From Latrodectus hesperus (lineage: Eukaryota; Arthropoda; Arachnida; Araneae; Theridiidae): a stretch of DNA of 64,000 nucleotides. The notes beneath the pieces are model-generated. The model searched no databases, was not told the DNA's origin, and saw only the letters and a program-made list of their open reading frames with translations. Made by a program: the position numbers and the translations under genes. Position 1 is the stretch's first letter, and every line of letters starts with the position of its first letter. This document shows, in pieces, positions 46,336-58,750 of the stretch. The stretch spans positions 63,058,140-63,122,139 of the forward strand of contig CM075858.1 in assembly GCA_037975125.1 (NCBI GenBank), in the 5' to 3' direction.

Positions 46336-46826
46336 AATTAGTGATGAATTCCTAAGAATTTTACATGTATTGTGTATATTGTTTTAATATACTTTTTACT
46401 ATCAAATATGACTTATTAATATTTGTGGTTTTTTTTTTTTTTTTCCTCATAAACATTGTAAAATCATAAATTTAAAGCATTAAATAAGAATGCGACATAC
46501 GAAAAAATTTAAATGATTTAATATTAAATTCATAAAATTCAAGTGCATGTTTAATTTAATTTAAATTACAGTATTGCAAGATATTGTTATACGAAGGCAA
46601 TGTCTTAAAATTTAACAACAAGCGGAAAGCAAGCTATTTGACGACATTTTCAACCAACAAATGATTCCATGACTGTATCGATAAAAATGGAAGTCCTTTT
46701 ATCAGAACGATGATCTTGGAATGCAGCCTAAACCGGCAACATCCCAGCAAAAAAGTTAAATGTTTTTACAAATAAAGTTAATAATTTTTTAATGATTAGA
46801 AACACAATAAAATTTATAGTAAGGTA

Positions 46827-47504
46827 TTAGGTTGGAGAATAAGTTCGTAGCGTTTTTACTAAAGACTTATTTAAACAAAAAAACAATAATTACATCAAGA
46901 TAATCTATATATCCACTGTTGCTGTTTACAACCTCTTTCCACCTCTCGACTCAATTTGTTGATGCCGTTCCACCAAAAATCGCCTGGTCTGGTGCAAAGA
47001 AGTTGTTGAGCCAGTTTTTAAGGACCTGCTTGTTATCGAAGTTAACGCCCTTCATATGGTTTGACAAGGAAAGGAAAAGATGGTAATCGGTAGGTGCAAG
47101 GTCCGGAGAATACGGCGGATGCTGTTGTGCGGCTTTGACAACTTGTGCAACATGGGGCCTGGCGTTGTCATGAAGAAGTATGGTTTGACCATGTCGATCA
47201 GGTCTTTTCAGTCGAATAGCCTCATACACTCGGTGTAGCTGGGCAATGTAGAGCTCTTGTTGACTGAGGTATTCTTTGCGAGTATTTCCCAGTGCACCAA
47301 TAAGTCCTTTTAAAAACTGGCTCAACAACTTCTTTGACATCAGATCAGGCGATTTTTGGCGGAATGGCATCATCAAATTGGTCGAGAGCTAGAAGTTGTA
47401 AACAGCAACGGCGAATATATAATTGATTAGCTTATTGCTATAATTATTGTTTGTTTAATTAAAAGTCTTTGGTTAAAACGCTACGAACTTATTCCCCAAT
47501 CTAA
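46827..47504 (-). mobile_element. mariner-derived fold-back element
   Basis: The ends match as inverted repeats (TTAGGTTGGAGAATAAGTTC at left, reverse complement TTAGATTGGGGAATAAGTTC at right). The inverted match runs on for about 200 bp (46827-47025 against 47303-47504). Both arms encode the transposase C-terminus (KNWLNNFF then ..IFGG..), so the element has lost its 5' end and carries an inverted second copy of its 3' end. The central loop on the minus strand retains HDNARPHVAQVV and YSPDLAPTDYHLF, the last two catalytic Asp motifs. They are only 26 residues apart instead of 34, so about eight residues are deleted. It cannot encode an active transposase. Confidence 0.88.
46951..47376 (-). 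pseudogene. mariner transposase fragment, chimeric open frame
   Basis: A 141-codon open frame. The first ~26 codons are read from the antisense of the inverted arm and are not transposase. The remainder is the C-terminal catalytic part of a DD34D mariner transposase (HRVYEAIRLKRPDRHGQ, HDNARPHVA, PTDYHLF, VLKNWLNNFF). The first Asp and the DNA-binding domain are absent, and about eight residues between the last two Asp motifs are missing. Confidence 0.8.
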
Positions 47505-47636
47505 CATTTTAAGAAATAAATTAAAAGCATTTGTAATTTTTGTGTAACGAATTTGTTATCAGTAATGATGACATGAATATACCGTTCACACGATTTGATT
47601 AAATAAGAATAAAGTATTTAGGTCCTCTCAGCATGG

Positions 47637-47935
47637 CGATCTTTGATTGGGTTAGATCTGATATTCTTCTATCTTGTTTGAGAATGGTCTTCTAGTCTTC
47701 AGGTTCGATTCTAGTCACAGTTGAGCAACGGGAAATAGATATCGCGTTTCTTTTCTTCTGCATGCAGTCTGTCTGGGAGGCTGCTTGCGAGTTTTCTGGT
47801 TTCATCCCTTGCGATACGCGAATACTGCCCGCTATGAGAAGAATTCCTGGAATTACGCAGTGGACGATAAGATTACATTGGACAGCCTTAAGCCGTTTCA
47901 GTCCATAACGCGATGATGCATAGCTATTTAATATT
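47637..47935 (+). repeat. tRNA-headed SINE, family B
   Basis: A head with B-box-like CAGGTTCGATTCTAG. The body contains TTCTGCATGCAGTCTGTCTG, GTTTCATCCCTTGCGATACG and GACAGCCTTAAGCCGTTTC. Body segments recur at 51738-51990 and 56040-56235, which defines a family different from A. Confidence 0.6.
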
Positions 47936-48224
47936 GCCAGATACTTAGAAAATTACTGATAAACGACGAAATTTTGAGAATTATACAACTACTTTTTATA
48001 AAGAAGTTATTACATATTATTAATATATTTCTCTCTATAAATGGTACCTTCATTGCAACAATTACTAATTTATACATTATTGTATTAAAGTTGCATGTCC
48101 ATCAGCAGTCATTAACCTAGAAAATTATTTATCACTCTACGCATGATTACACATAATGCCTAATTATATTAAATCTACTCATTAATGTAAACTCTGGAAT
48201 ACTGCATACACTCCTTACATAGGT

Positions 48225-48405
48225 TGGTTGGTTTGTCGCACAACAGTCATTTTTTGATCAGACCGGGAACTACGATTTAGACCTAGGATTGCGATCGGAT
48301 TTCGAACCACTACATACAGCTAAGCCCAAGGTGAGATTCGAGCTAACGAACAGTTGAGCTGAAGGACGTAACACTAACGATTCGGCTACCAGCTAGGCAC
48401 ACCTT
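48225..48405 (-). repeat. tRNA-derived SINE, family A
   Basis: Near full-length copy. The low-coordinate end is GGTTGGTTTGTCGCACAACAG, the centre GACCGGGAACTACG and CGAACCACTACATACAGCTA, and the head GCTGGTAGCCGAATCGTTAG on the minus strand, with a B box at GCTCGAATCTCACC. Confidence 0.78.
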
Positions 48406-50886
48406 TTTTGGTGGGGATCGAATCTACAAAATGATCATCATGACCCTTCAGCAGCCACTACGTATTTTTTTTTACACACAAATGCAATATTGATGAACGA
48501 TTTTGCTTTTCCGCTGCGCATTGATGAGATGTTACAAATTCATTTTGCGGTAAATTTTATTTATTTTTAATCAACCAAAAATATTCTTCGTTAAGCATTA
48601 TTAAAAATAGTATCTTGAAATTCACGTATTCCTTTAACATAGATAAATTTCAGGAAAAATAAACAAAATATTTTTGATAAAGGGCTTAATAATTAAAACA
48701 AACTTACGATTATCTCCTTCTGCCAATGATAAAAAAGCATTATATGAGCAAAGTTACACTAGATTTTTTATTATAATACTTTTAATAAGGCATACCATAA
48801 TTATAGAAATTCACCGAAGAACGTAAAAATACTGATACATTGGTCCCATCGAAAGGAAATATACCAAATTACTAATTATCTATTCAATCAACGGTTAGCC
48901 TTGTCCCATAATCGTAACAATGGAAGATGTCGCTTTATGCAATACGGGTGATGAACTATATGCTAGTATGAAATGGGTCATTTTTAACATCGCGGTTGAA
49001 CAAAGAAATCTTTGAGTATATCAGCTTTATGATAATTTTATGCCATTAACCAACGAAAATATTAAAATTCAGATTATGTTTTTAATGAAGCAACAATAAA
49101 CACATTTACATTGATTACAGTAGATTTTTATCGCTATATTATGAAAATTTTGAATTAAATGTAATGGAATGTGCTCTTACATTCACGTTAACGGTGTTTA
49201 CACTAAGAACATACGAAAATTGAGGTTTTAAATTTAAAGCTGTTAAGCGCACTGTTAAAATAAATCAAAATAGTAAATAAAAAATCTTTAAAAGCAGATT
49301 CTATAAGTATAAATCGAAAATATATATAATAGAAAATAATTAAAGAAAAATTTTAAGAAATTTGAAAATTACAAAAATGCGAAACTACGAAAATTTTTTG
49401 AAGCCGAACGTGAAAATGTTTTCATAATTTTCAGGGTTTAAAAATCATTTTTAATAAGTTTCTTGCTTAATTTATAGTAAATAAAATACAAGTTTGACTA
49501 AAAATGAAAAATGTTTTAAATTGCAATTTTCGTTTTTAATCTATCTACAAACATAATTTATATCAAATTTAATTGAAATATTTCATGCATAATTTATCTT
49601 TCCAAGAATTAATTTTTCATTTTAATAGGATGTATTATTTTTTTATAACAGGTAATTATTTAGGCATAAAAAATAACATATCGAATTGGACTGCAAAAGA
49701 CGATAAAATTTAACTTGTGGAATAAAAAAATTAAACAATTTTACATTATTGAAATTTTTGTGTGTGTAATTTTTTATCCCTACAGATCATTCTACAGGTA
49801 TATAAGTTTCATATGAAGAAATTTTTGGATGCAAAAGTGATTGTAAAATGACAAATACAGAGATAAAATTAAACCCGAGGTTTGTCTTTTATATGTAAAA
49901 ATTTAATGTATTTTATGCAACGCAATATTGTGAATAAATAACTATTATCTTTTTTTAAAAAAATCAGCGATACAGATTTTAAGTACATGAAACATAAATG
50001 CATATTCACTAAAACTTTCAGAGTAATTTGTGAAATATTAAAAATTAGAATACATACAAGAACTTTCAATACCATGGTATTCTAAATTAGAGCGAAAATT
50101 TTTATGCAACTAAATAAAATTACAAGCTGATTAAAATAGTTTAAAATAATTTTTTAATTTTAAATTCGGAGTAAAAAAATTTTAAAAATTCACTAATTTT
50201 CTACAGCTGATAAACACTACCCATTAATCGCATTGATAACATGACAAATTACAATTATATACCACCCAAAAAACATTCCATGCAAATTGAATATTAAAAT
50301 TAAATAACTCGTTTAAGAATTCTCAATATCACACAATTCTTCATTCAAATATTTTTCAGCAACTATATAAAAATTTGCTTACTGATTTATACTTCTAAAT
50401 CATTTTTTAGCTTCAGATTTTGAGAATGAGCACACATTTTTAAAATTCTTGAATGAGTAATTTAATTAATTTTTCGAAATAGATGCTTTAACAGTTAATA
50501 ATTATTACCGATTCATCACATCGTCATCATGCAGAAAATATAATTCCATACCCCCCCCAAATATTATGTAAATTGAGGAATATTAAATAATTAAACAACA
50601 CATTTAAGATGTACCAATAACACGGTATTCTGAATTCGAACATTCTCACACAGCTAAATGAAGAAAAATTATTAGATAGTTTTAAATTCCGAATAATAGT
50701 TAATTGACGTCTTAAGAATTCAGTGATATCTTTTCAAATGTCTCCCATAGTTTAAATAAGCAACACCGATTATTTGCAGGGAAAACTTCATTCATTCCTC
50801 TAACACTAAAATCCTCACCAACAACAGAGAAATCGCGAAGAATTGCGGCAGTGGTAACATAAATATGTATATAAATGCATACTTAC
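48406..50886. other. Intergenic or 5' intronic AT-rich DNA
   Basis: No gene or repeat boundaries seen. The 49869-50075 open frame is AT-driven. Confidence 0.45.
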
Positions 50887-51340
50887 TCAAATAGCTGTTA
50901 TGCCACGGGACGTGACTTGAGGACAGACTCGGGAGATAAAAGAGACCCAAAGCCGAAGGACACCTGCATCAACAGATACCAAAATACTAATACCCTGCGA
51001 GGTATAACTGGACTCGAGTATTCCGTATTTTCCGCCTGCTCGCCCGCCTGCTATGCGCAAGGAATGGAAACAGAGCGAAAAGAAACTGCCATTCGAAGTT
51101 TTCCAGGGATTCGAATTGCGTCACTCGGCCACTTATTCGATTCTCTTCAGGCACTTACTCACATTATTAAAACGTTTCTCGAAACTTGCATTCAAACAAC
51201 GGCGATGCTTTGTTGAGGGGACACCAGGCGTACAGAAGGGGAAAAAAAAGGTTCTCCCTGCTTACTTGAGTGGAGAACTCTTTTGTTGGGGAAAAGGATG
51301 AGGAATTTTGATTCGAATCGAAGATGGAGCTGTAAGAAAA
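50887..51340 (-). other. Higher-complexity block ending in a strong minus-strand splice donor
   Basis: This ~450-bp block is clearly less AT-rich than its surroundings and matches none of the repeats seen here. On the minus strand it ends ATTTGA|GTAAGTAT at 50887, a near-ideal donor, pointing towards the acceptor at 43466 in the PDZ gene. No long minus-strand frame is present; a short ATG frame (MQVSFGFGSLLS...) ends before the donor. It is a candidate 5' non-coding exon or promoter region of the PDZ gene. The overlapping plus-strand frames are not convincing. Confidence 0.3.
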
Positions 51341-51531
51341 CACGCGTCTAGTGGACCTAAGTTTCGAAACACTTCTTGCAATTTATTATTTATAAAAAGG
51401 GGACTTCTATCTGGCTATAGAAGATTATATTTTTGTTAAAATGTTAATAAATATAAATTCTACATTTCACACTTGTGATGCTATGTTAAATTTAGTTTGA
51501 CAGTTTTTAATTTAGATAAATCATGTATACG

Positions 51532-51625
51532 CCAAGATGGTAGCAAAAAGTTAACGCTCTGGACTTTGAGTGGCCGTGGGTTTGAATCCCACCTCGAGCT
51601 TGGGTATTTATTTGATAAATCTACT
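51532..51625 (+). repeat. tRNA-like SINE head, family A, truncated
   Basis: Plus orientation: A box GATGGTAGCAAAAAGTTAAC then GCTC, and B box TGGGTTTGAATCCC, followed by ACCTCGAGCTTGGGTA, which corresponds to the start of the family A body. The rest is missing. There is no acceptor-stem pairing of a real tRNA. Confidence 0.65.
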
Positions 51626-51737
51626 TGGAAAACACACATAAAACAATAGAAATATTCTTATAAATTTTAAATCTTAATTTTTAGGGTATGTTTTTAGCCA
51701 GTGACCCCACTGAAAAATACAAAAGACCAAGGCTGAT

Positions 51738-51990
51738 CGCGGCTTAGAGGTATGAAAACGCTCTTCAAAGCAAAGTTACCGATTTCGATCCCCACTACCG
51801 TTGAACAGCGGCGGACGGATGATGCGCTTCTACTTTTTACATGCATGTCTGTTGGAATTCATATAGGAGTATTTTCCGAGTTTCCTCCTTTGCGACAGGA
51901 AAAAGAGGCCAGTTCTTTGTGAAAATTCCGACCAAAAAGCAATTTATTCAGTGAATGTTAAAATGCCATCAGACTCACTACTACGTGGAG
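51738..51990 (+). repeat. tRNA-headed SINE, family B
   Basis: Head GATCGCGGCTTAGAGGTATG, B box GATTTCGATCCCC. Body with TTTACATGCATGTCTGTTGG and GAGTTTCCTCCTTTGCGACAG, shared with the 47637 copy. It starts about 110 bp after the family A head at 51532. Confidence 0.6.
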
Positions 51991-52279
51991 CCAAAATCAA
52001 AAGGACTGAAACACAAGAATAAATTCAGATTATAAGTAGTTAAATAAATCTATATCTAAAAAAAGCGCATTTAAAAATGTAAAAAAAAAAAACTTTTTAC
52101 ATTTTAGAAACTGTAAAATTTAATGATTTAAATATTATATAGAAATAATTTTAGATATTAAATGGAATTGCGTATACATTTTGAAAGCCATGACACTTTC
52201 CGGAATAATACCTGGATTTGAATTTCTGAACAACTATTGAAAAATGTTGCACTTCTATTGATTGCATTAAAAACAGTCA

Positions 52280-52430
52280 TATAATTCTACGGCATTTTTA
52301 CACGACAGAGTTAATTAGACAAGAATATACAGAAAGGATTTCAAAAATTTTTTCTCAGCCTAGGTAGGAATCTAACCCACAAACTATTTATTGAGTTGAA
52401 CACAGCATTCAGCTACCAAATCGATTCAAA
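52280..52430 (-). repeat. Decayed SINE, family A
   Basis: Retains CATTTTTACACGACAGAGTT and AATTAGAC. It also has GTAGGAATCTAACCCACAAAC (decayed B box) and TTCAGCTACCAAATCG from the head. Confidence 0.5.
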
Positions 52431-53330
52431 CAATTTTGGACATTTCTTTTAAATTACGTCCCATTTCATCAAATATATAATTCTAATTAATGGTTAATTT
52501 ATTTTGATTGGCTCTCTAAATTGTATTTTTTTTTAAAAATATTTAAAGGTTTTTCATTTGTACTAATTGAAAATACTCGATTAAAAATTATATTAATAAG
52601 AAATAAACATCAAAAAGAATTCACTTCAAATTTTCAACTAATGAGAAAAAAAATACAAAAATGCTGCATTAGGAACAACTTTCAAATATGTTGTACATAG
52701 TTCTAATTACAAAATTATTAATTTTCGAAAAAATTACACTCTGAAATTAAAAATCCTTCCCAGGTAAGGTTATCAAACTTTTGAGGTCTATGAATAAGAA
52801 GGAAAATAAGCTAACTTTATAAGGGCGTGCTTGTACCAAAAGGTGGTAATTGACCTACATAAATTGAATTAACAAACATAGGAGGAGAAAGTGAACGGAG
52901 AACTGGCATTCGGCAGATATTTGCCTTAGAGGAACCCCATAAACGAACCACGGGCCCCATACGTTCGATTTCGTGTCAAATTTATGATAATTTTGCCCTT
53001 ACGTTTCTTTTTTTTTTTCCATTCATTAATCAAGGAAACGACGCTGCTGTTTTGACCTCGTTTATATTTAGATGGTATCCGTTTCGTTAATTACATTTTT
53101 TTAAGATATAATTTAGATTAATATTTGAAATTAATTCAATTATTCAGGCGTGGAAATGATAATAGTTTGTTTACTTTTTCTGAAATAAAGCCATTCGTGT
53201 TATCGTGCTTTGTTGACAAATAAATATGTAATAGGAGGAAAAATTAGAAAAAATGTATTCACACAAACTGGTTTTCTTTTTATATTGTATTAATCATATA
53301 ATGGCTTAGATTGTTGTAGCCTGTTTCTGG
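52431..53330. other. No gene; one more complex block
   Basis: AT-rich apart from 52820-52990 (GGTGGTAATTGACC, GGAACCCCATAAACGAACCAC, GGGCCCCATACG), which matches nothing else in the window. Possible regulatory or 5' non-coding DNA; no function can be assigned. Confidence 0.35.
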
Positions 53331-53520
53331 CTGCTTGCTTCGGCGGACTGAAATCATTAAACGCAGTCAATCGTCTCGTAATTTTGATCTGCGGTCAAAT
53401 GATGAGGTCGACACCTGAGCTTCACATCTTTTTCTCAGCATCTCTTCACATTAATGGAACACTGAAGTCTACGGATCTTTCAACGAGCATAGGGGCTCTT
53501 AGTACGATAGTTTTCGACAA
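53330..53520 (-). repeat. Possible spider-type SINE, decayed
   Basis: The stretch GGTCAAATGATGAGGTCGAC followed by ACCTGAGCTTCACATC resembles, from memory, a repeat common in spider scaffolds. A second, weaker relative lies at about 53920-54030 (GATCAAATGCCAAGGTCGAA, ACCTCCCCCTCTCTG, ACCAGTCGTGCGACATCAG). Only motif-level similarity supports this. Confidence 0.3.
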
Positions 53521-55618
53521 GGTATAGAAACCCACTTTTCCCGGGTTGCTATATGGTTGTGATTTTTTCCCCATTAATCTATTGTAGCCCTACGTATAAT
53601 GGGCTAAAGGCGATATATATAATCAAAAAGAGACCACAAAACTACAAACTGTCACCAGCGCAGAGTATGATAATTACTTAAAAATTTATTGTTTAAACTA
53701 GAGAGGTTTGAAAGTGATTGCGGATGACGGGAAATAAATATAAACGCAAAATACACCATCGTAGTATTCTTTAACAAAAAATATAAATACCGGTGGAGCG
53801 AGATTTTCATAAATTACTTTCACAAGTTAGGATTTTTAATAATTGACAGTTTCATTGTTACCAAAGGGTTGTTTGTTTCAGAGCATGTGGCGTCAAGTGT
53901 TATCCCGGAAGGTTTGTAACTTTGAACCATGATCAAATGCCAAGGTCGAATGCGATTTGTAACCTCCCCCTCTCTGACCTCCGTCTACATACCAGTCGTG
54001 CGACATCAGACTTTAACAAACTAATGTATTCACATCTTATCAATGTGAAAATCTTTGATTGGTTAAGATTACATTTCTGATAACATGAGTGGACTTATCC
54101 GAGTCACTGCAGCTCTTGGTGACATTTTCTAAATATTTTAAGCTTGAAGGTACTAGTACTATGTTAGAATTACCATATTATTCGTGTATTATTATATAAA
54201 ATTACCCCATTATTCACATTAAGAAATTACCATATATTGCAAAAATTATTCGTGATTCAAAATAAAGGTACTTTTCCATTAGTCGTTGCAACGTCAGCAA
54301 GAAAAATCGCCAAATGGTACTAGCGACGCCAAATGAAGCATCACCAAATTGATCCTTTTAACTTTGGTAAAAATTAAAGTGGTTTAAAACGCAAGCGAAA
54401 ATAAAAGTGCCAAAATTACGTGAAACTTCGCATCATAGTAAACAATAACCCATAATCAACTAAATGGTATTTTTACTGTTATTTAAGAAGGGAAGGTACT
54501 AATCTCTTTCTAAATCATGTCATAGGTTATCCCAAAAATGATCTGACTAAAAATATATACAACCTTATACTTTTAATTATAAAAAATTATTAAATCTTAC
54601 AAACGATTTTATAACTTAAAATATTTAAATTAAAAATTTTTTTAAATAAATGTTTATAGTTAAAGCTAGCAAACAATATTGTGTTTCTTAATGGATGAAA
54701 TAAATTAATTGCAATAAATTATTTAAATTAACAAAACGAGATTCTTTTTATGGTTTTTTAAAAATCCTTATTATTAATCCCAAAATATACTACAACAAAA
54801 ATTGTCACGTTCCTTAAAGTTTTTTTCAAACAAAAAACTGATTATCCAGCGAAATGAATGTAGTTACGAAAAAATAATAATAATTGTGAAATTAGAAATA
54901 TGAAATATTTTGATAACGCGACTACTACTACTAACACACTATTCTGATGATTATTATAAATTGAGAAGGTTGATGCATAACAAATTGAAAGCATAAGATA
55001 AGTATACCATTTGGAAGATAAAAATTAATGAACACATTTTCCAGAAAAACTTACATTTTGGAAGACTAAATAGACAAAAAAAAAAGTTCACTGTCTTTTA
55101 AGTAACGTAACAAGAAGTTGATGTAACTATAAAAAAACTAATAGAAAAACCTCAAATTTATTAGTGTAACAATCTGAAATAAAACTAAGAAATAACAAAA
55201 AAACATTAGCAAACAATTTATACATTTTTTTCACAGACGAATATTTTTGTGGGGAAAAAAGCTGATCAATATAAAAATAAATTCTTCCTAAAACACGACT
55301 TGGTAGATTTTTCACAAAAGCTTTGAATAATGAGCGCTTCGAACTGTAACGTCCAATGTTGTTAAAAATGTTGGAATTTTAAGTCTAGCGTTGTTTTAAA
55401 AAAACCAAAAAACTCAATCTTATAGTTTCGATGACTTATTTTACGTGACTTTAGGAAAAAGAAAGTTTGCAAGAAAAGAAGAAAAAAAAAACTATTGTTT
55501 AAATAAAAGGAAATTGGGAATTTAAATTGCTTCTAGATTTTTTTTTAAGAAAAGAAACTGTTTAATGATTGTTTTATTTTTAACCATAGTCGTTATAAAG
55601 TTTATATTTTCAACATAG

Positions 55619-55628
55619 ACACACACAG

Positions 55629-55689
<61 letters not shown>
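55619..55689. repeat. Compound (CA)n(TA)n microsatellite
   Basis: ACACACACAGACACACACACAC followed by about 25 AT dinucleotides without interruption. Confidence 0.95.
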
Positions 55690-55690
<1 letters not shown>

Positions 55691-55931
55691 CTATTTAAAA
55701 TTAAAGAGTATTAGTAAAGTAAAACAAAACAACAAAAATAAACAGTTAATATTGAGATTTTAATTAAGTAGTTAATGATTGACAAAAATAACTTTAATTA
55801 TATAAATTAATTCGCTTACTAATTATTTTTATAATATAGTACTTTTGGGAGATAAAAATGATTTAATTAAAAAATAATAAACTTTGAATTCACCTTATCA
55901 ATTTGTTCTTGATGAAAATACTTAGCTATAG

Positions 55932-55998
55932 ACGTAAACACACTTTCTATACTAGGCTAGAATGCTATACTAGCCTAGTATAGAAAGTGTGTTTACGT
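55932..55998. repeat. Perfect hairpin: 29-bp arms, 9-base loop
   Basis: The left arm 55932-55960 (ACGTAAACACACTTTCTATA then CTAGGCTAG) is the exact reverse complement of 55970-55998; the loop is AATGCTATA. There are no mismatches over 29 bp. Pairing continues weakly outside. No transposon ends or TSD are obvious. Confidence 0.97.
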
Positions 55999-56039
55999 TA
56001 TATAGACAAACAGGAGCTTTTTTTAACTCATCATTTCGT

Positions 56040-56235
56040 GTTTACCGTGGTCTGGGGGCGCTCTTCGGGTAAAAATGTCCGTGGCTTGATCCCTGCAACC
56101 GTTACGACGCGTGAATACAGCCCACTATCAGTGAAATCTTCCCGGATTGGGAATTATGCGCGGGATATTGAAAAAGCACTGCAAAATAACCTTAAGCTGT
56201 TTAATGTGTGGTATGAAAGGTGTCAAAGCATATCA
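56040..56235 (+). repeat. SINE, family B
   Basis: Head ACCGTGGTCTGGGGGCGCTC, B box GGCTTGATCCC. Body GACGCGTGAATACAGCCCAC and AACCTTAAGCTGTTTA, matching the distal half of the 47637 copy. The apparent open frame 55987-56241 is produced by this repeat. Confidence 0.6.
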
Positions 56236-58750
56236 TTTTGAGCTGTGTTGCTAATATTAGGCTGAATTCTTTGAAATGGAAGTTTATGAGTACGATTCCA
56301 GCCCCAATTTAATAACGGGATATTAAAAACACAGTTGTCCACTGCATAGTATTAATACACATTTCATCTGTTACAACACAGCAATTTATTTAAACACTTT
56401 CTTATCTTTCCTTTACTGATAAAGTACGAAATATTCTTACAAAGCAATGAAGGATCTATTATTTGAGTGCGAATTTTTGTTGCATCGGCTAATATCAGAT
56501 AGTAGTTTGCACGATTCTATAGAATGCATTTTTCTGTAAAAGAGAAGAGAAATAAGAGTTGCATTTATTATAAGCGCAGTTTTTAATTCAAAAAATAAAT
56601 TCACCATAAGTAGATGCGCATTATCCATGAGACAATCTTAATACAATTTCATCAAATGGAATGATATTCGGAATTTATCGATCCAATCACAGTGCAGTAA
56701 ATTTAAATTACCCTATATGCTTGCCGAGATTCATGTTATAAACAATGATTTTTTTCCAACGAAAATGGAACAGGAATATGCAAATTATAAAATATTTAAC
56801 CTGCATTTCTTTAAAAATAAATCGAGTTTAATGGCAAAAATAGGTTTAAGAAAATAAAAAAGTATAATACTCCTGTAAACGCTAAAATTATTTTTAAATG
56901 AGGAACAGTCACTCAAAAAATAGAATTCAAGAATACAGTAGAGAAAAATGCAACAACACACCAATTTAAATGTCAACATACTACTGTAACAGATGACGAG
57001 ATAATTAGAAATTCAAACTGGAATAAGTTAATGTTTTATCCTGATTTTTGTTGGGCATGTTCTAAAATGGAAACCGTTCGACAAAAGTATGCGATTTGCA
57101 CCGAACGAAACATTGTTTCTTTCCTTAAACATTTTATTTTCTCAAAGCAGAAGATTGTATCGTGATTTATTTTCAATAAACCACATCAATTCGGTTAAAC
57201 TGTGCTAATTCGTTTAAAACTAACAAAAATGTTAGTGTTTGCTTACATTTAATAAATAATATAATCGAAATTAAATCTTAAATGGCATTTAAGTTTTTAA
57301 CCTTTGTAAAAATCTGTTTAATCTTATTCAGCATGGATGTACCCGAACCAAAATATTTGCTGGGGAATATATGATTAAGCTATAAATTGAAAAAAATAAA
57401 AGTGCTAAAAGTTTATTTCTATATACTATATATTATACTGCTTCTCTGATCACCTAGTCGTTTTGAATCATGGACAAGTAACGAGTTCAACGCACGAGCT
57501 GGCACCTTTTTTTTCACACCAAGAATATTAGATTCTACATAATTTTTACTATGATCCTTATAAAATCTCATGAGTTTCATTTTATTTACCAGTTTTTCAA
57601 TTTTTAATAAAGCCATTATTGCGACTTTATACATTCACAGATTTAAAATTTGTTCATTTTAAAATGACACGAAACAAATTTCTGCTATGGCTACAAAAAA
57701 ACCATATAAAAGCCAATTTATTATGAAACAAGCAAAAAAAATGATTTTCGTTCGAGACATTTTGTCTAACTATACAATGTGCATCATACCATTTAACACC
57801 TTACATGATTATATTCATCTGGTTTTCAAAATTTTCATTTAGCCATGGGTAACCATGGGAAAAAATCATGGATAATAGATAAAGCTTTTATTATAATCCT
57901 TGTAATTATAATTCACTGCTTTAAATTAATGAATAGTTTCCTCCTTCACAATTTAAATAAATAATGATACAGTAATGAGATCCTAACCACACAACAGTTA
58001 TAAAGTTTTTGATTTTTAAAAGATTCCAAGTATCTTTCCATTATAATTTGTCAAATTTTGGTTTAAAATGACGCCAACCAATTTCCTACTATTAAACAAT
58101 TTGCTTAGGATAAAGACAAGAAACACGATATATAGATTTTCATTTCCTTTATTCTTTTTTATTTTAAATGGTGCAAGAAACTTTCTGTTACAATTGCATG
58201 ACACACCATAAAAAAATTTTGCTATAAAAGCAAATGAAATATCGATAAATTTACCATAAGCGAGCTAAGTTTGTGCCAAATTGTTTTCATTTCGAGGAAC
58301 GAAAATGGTAACTAAATTCAACATGCTGAAATGCAAAACAATTATCAAACAAGAAAAATAATATCTACAATTATTAGATTCATTTCGGAAAATTTCACGT
58401 CGTTATTAAAAATATTGAAAAAAATGGCGAAGTATTTACAAATAAACTATTAACAAATTTGCAAAAATCAAAAATAATCTCTAAAAATATTTACCATATA
58501 TAAAATATTTAGCATATAACATACAATTTACAAAATACAAACACATCCAAATGGTTGAAATAAATCTCAATATTTACCACAAAAATACTCAGTACAAAAT
58601 TGTGGCAAAAACGAAAATGCGCCAAATAAAAACGATAGCCAAATTTGGCTATAACTCCGATTTTTTTCATGTGCATGTAAAGGGAATTTTACGTCCAATA
58701 TTTTGCCAAAAAGAATGCAACAAACCCTTCCATCCAGAACATAATTAAGT
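56236..58750. other. AT-rich DNA without assigned gene
   Basis: Several AT-driven short frames on the minus strand (56437-56628, 56785-56979, 57419-57634, 58016-58204) show no motif or splice context that would support an exon. No repeat ends seen. Confidence 0.45.

Noticed and set aside
46951..47376. Intact mariner transposase gene
   Set aside because: The open frame is chimeric: its start is antisense of the inverted arm, and it lacks the DNA-binding domain, the first catalytic Asp and about eight residues between the last two.
50875..51216. 113-codon plus-strand frame and the overlapping 51053-51301 frame
   Set aside because: No recognisable motif. The strong donor on the opposite strand suggests that any exon here is on the minus strand.
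51532..51605. tRNA gene
   Set aside because: A and B boxes are present but the acceptor and anticodon arms do not pair. It continues into a SINE body, so it is a SINE head. The same applies to the other tRNA-like heads in the window.
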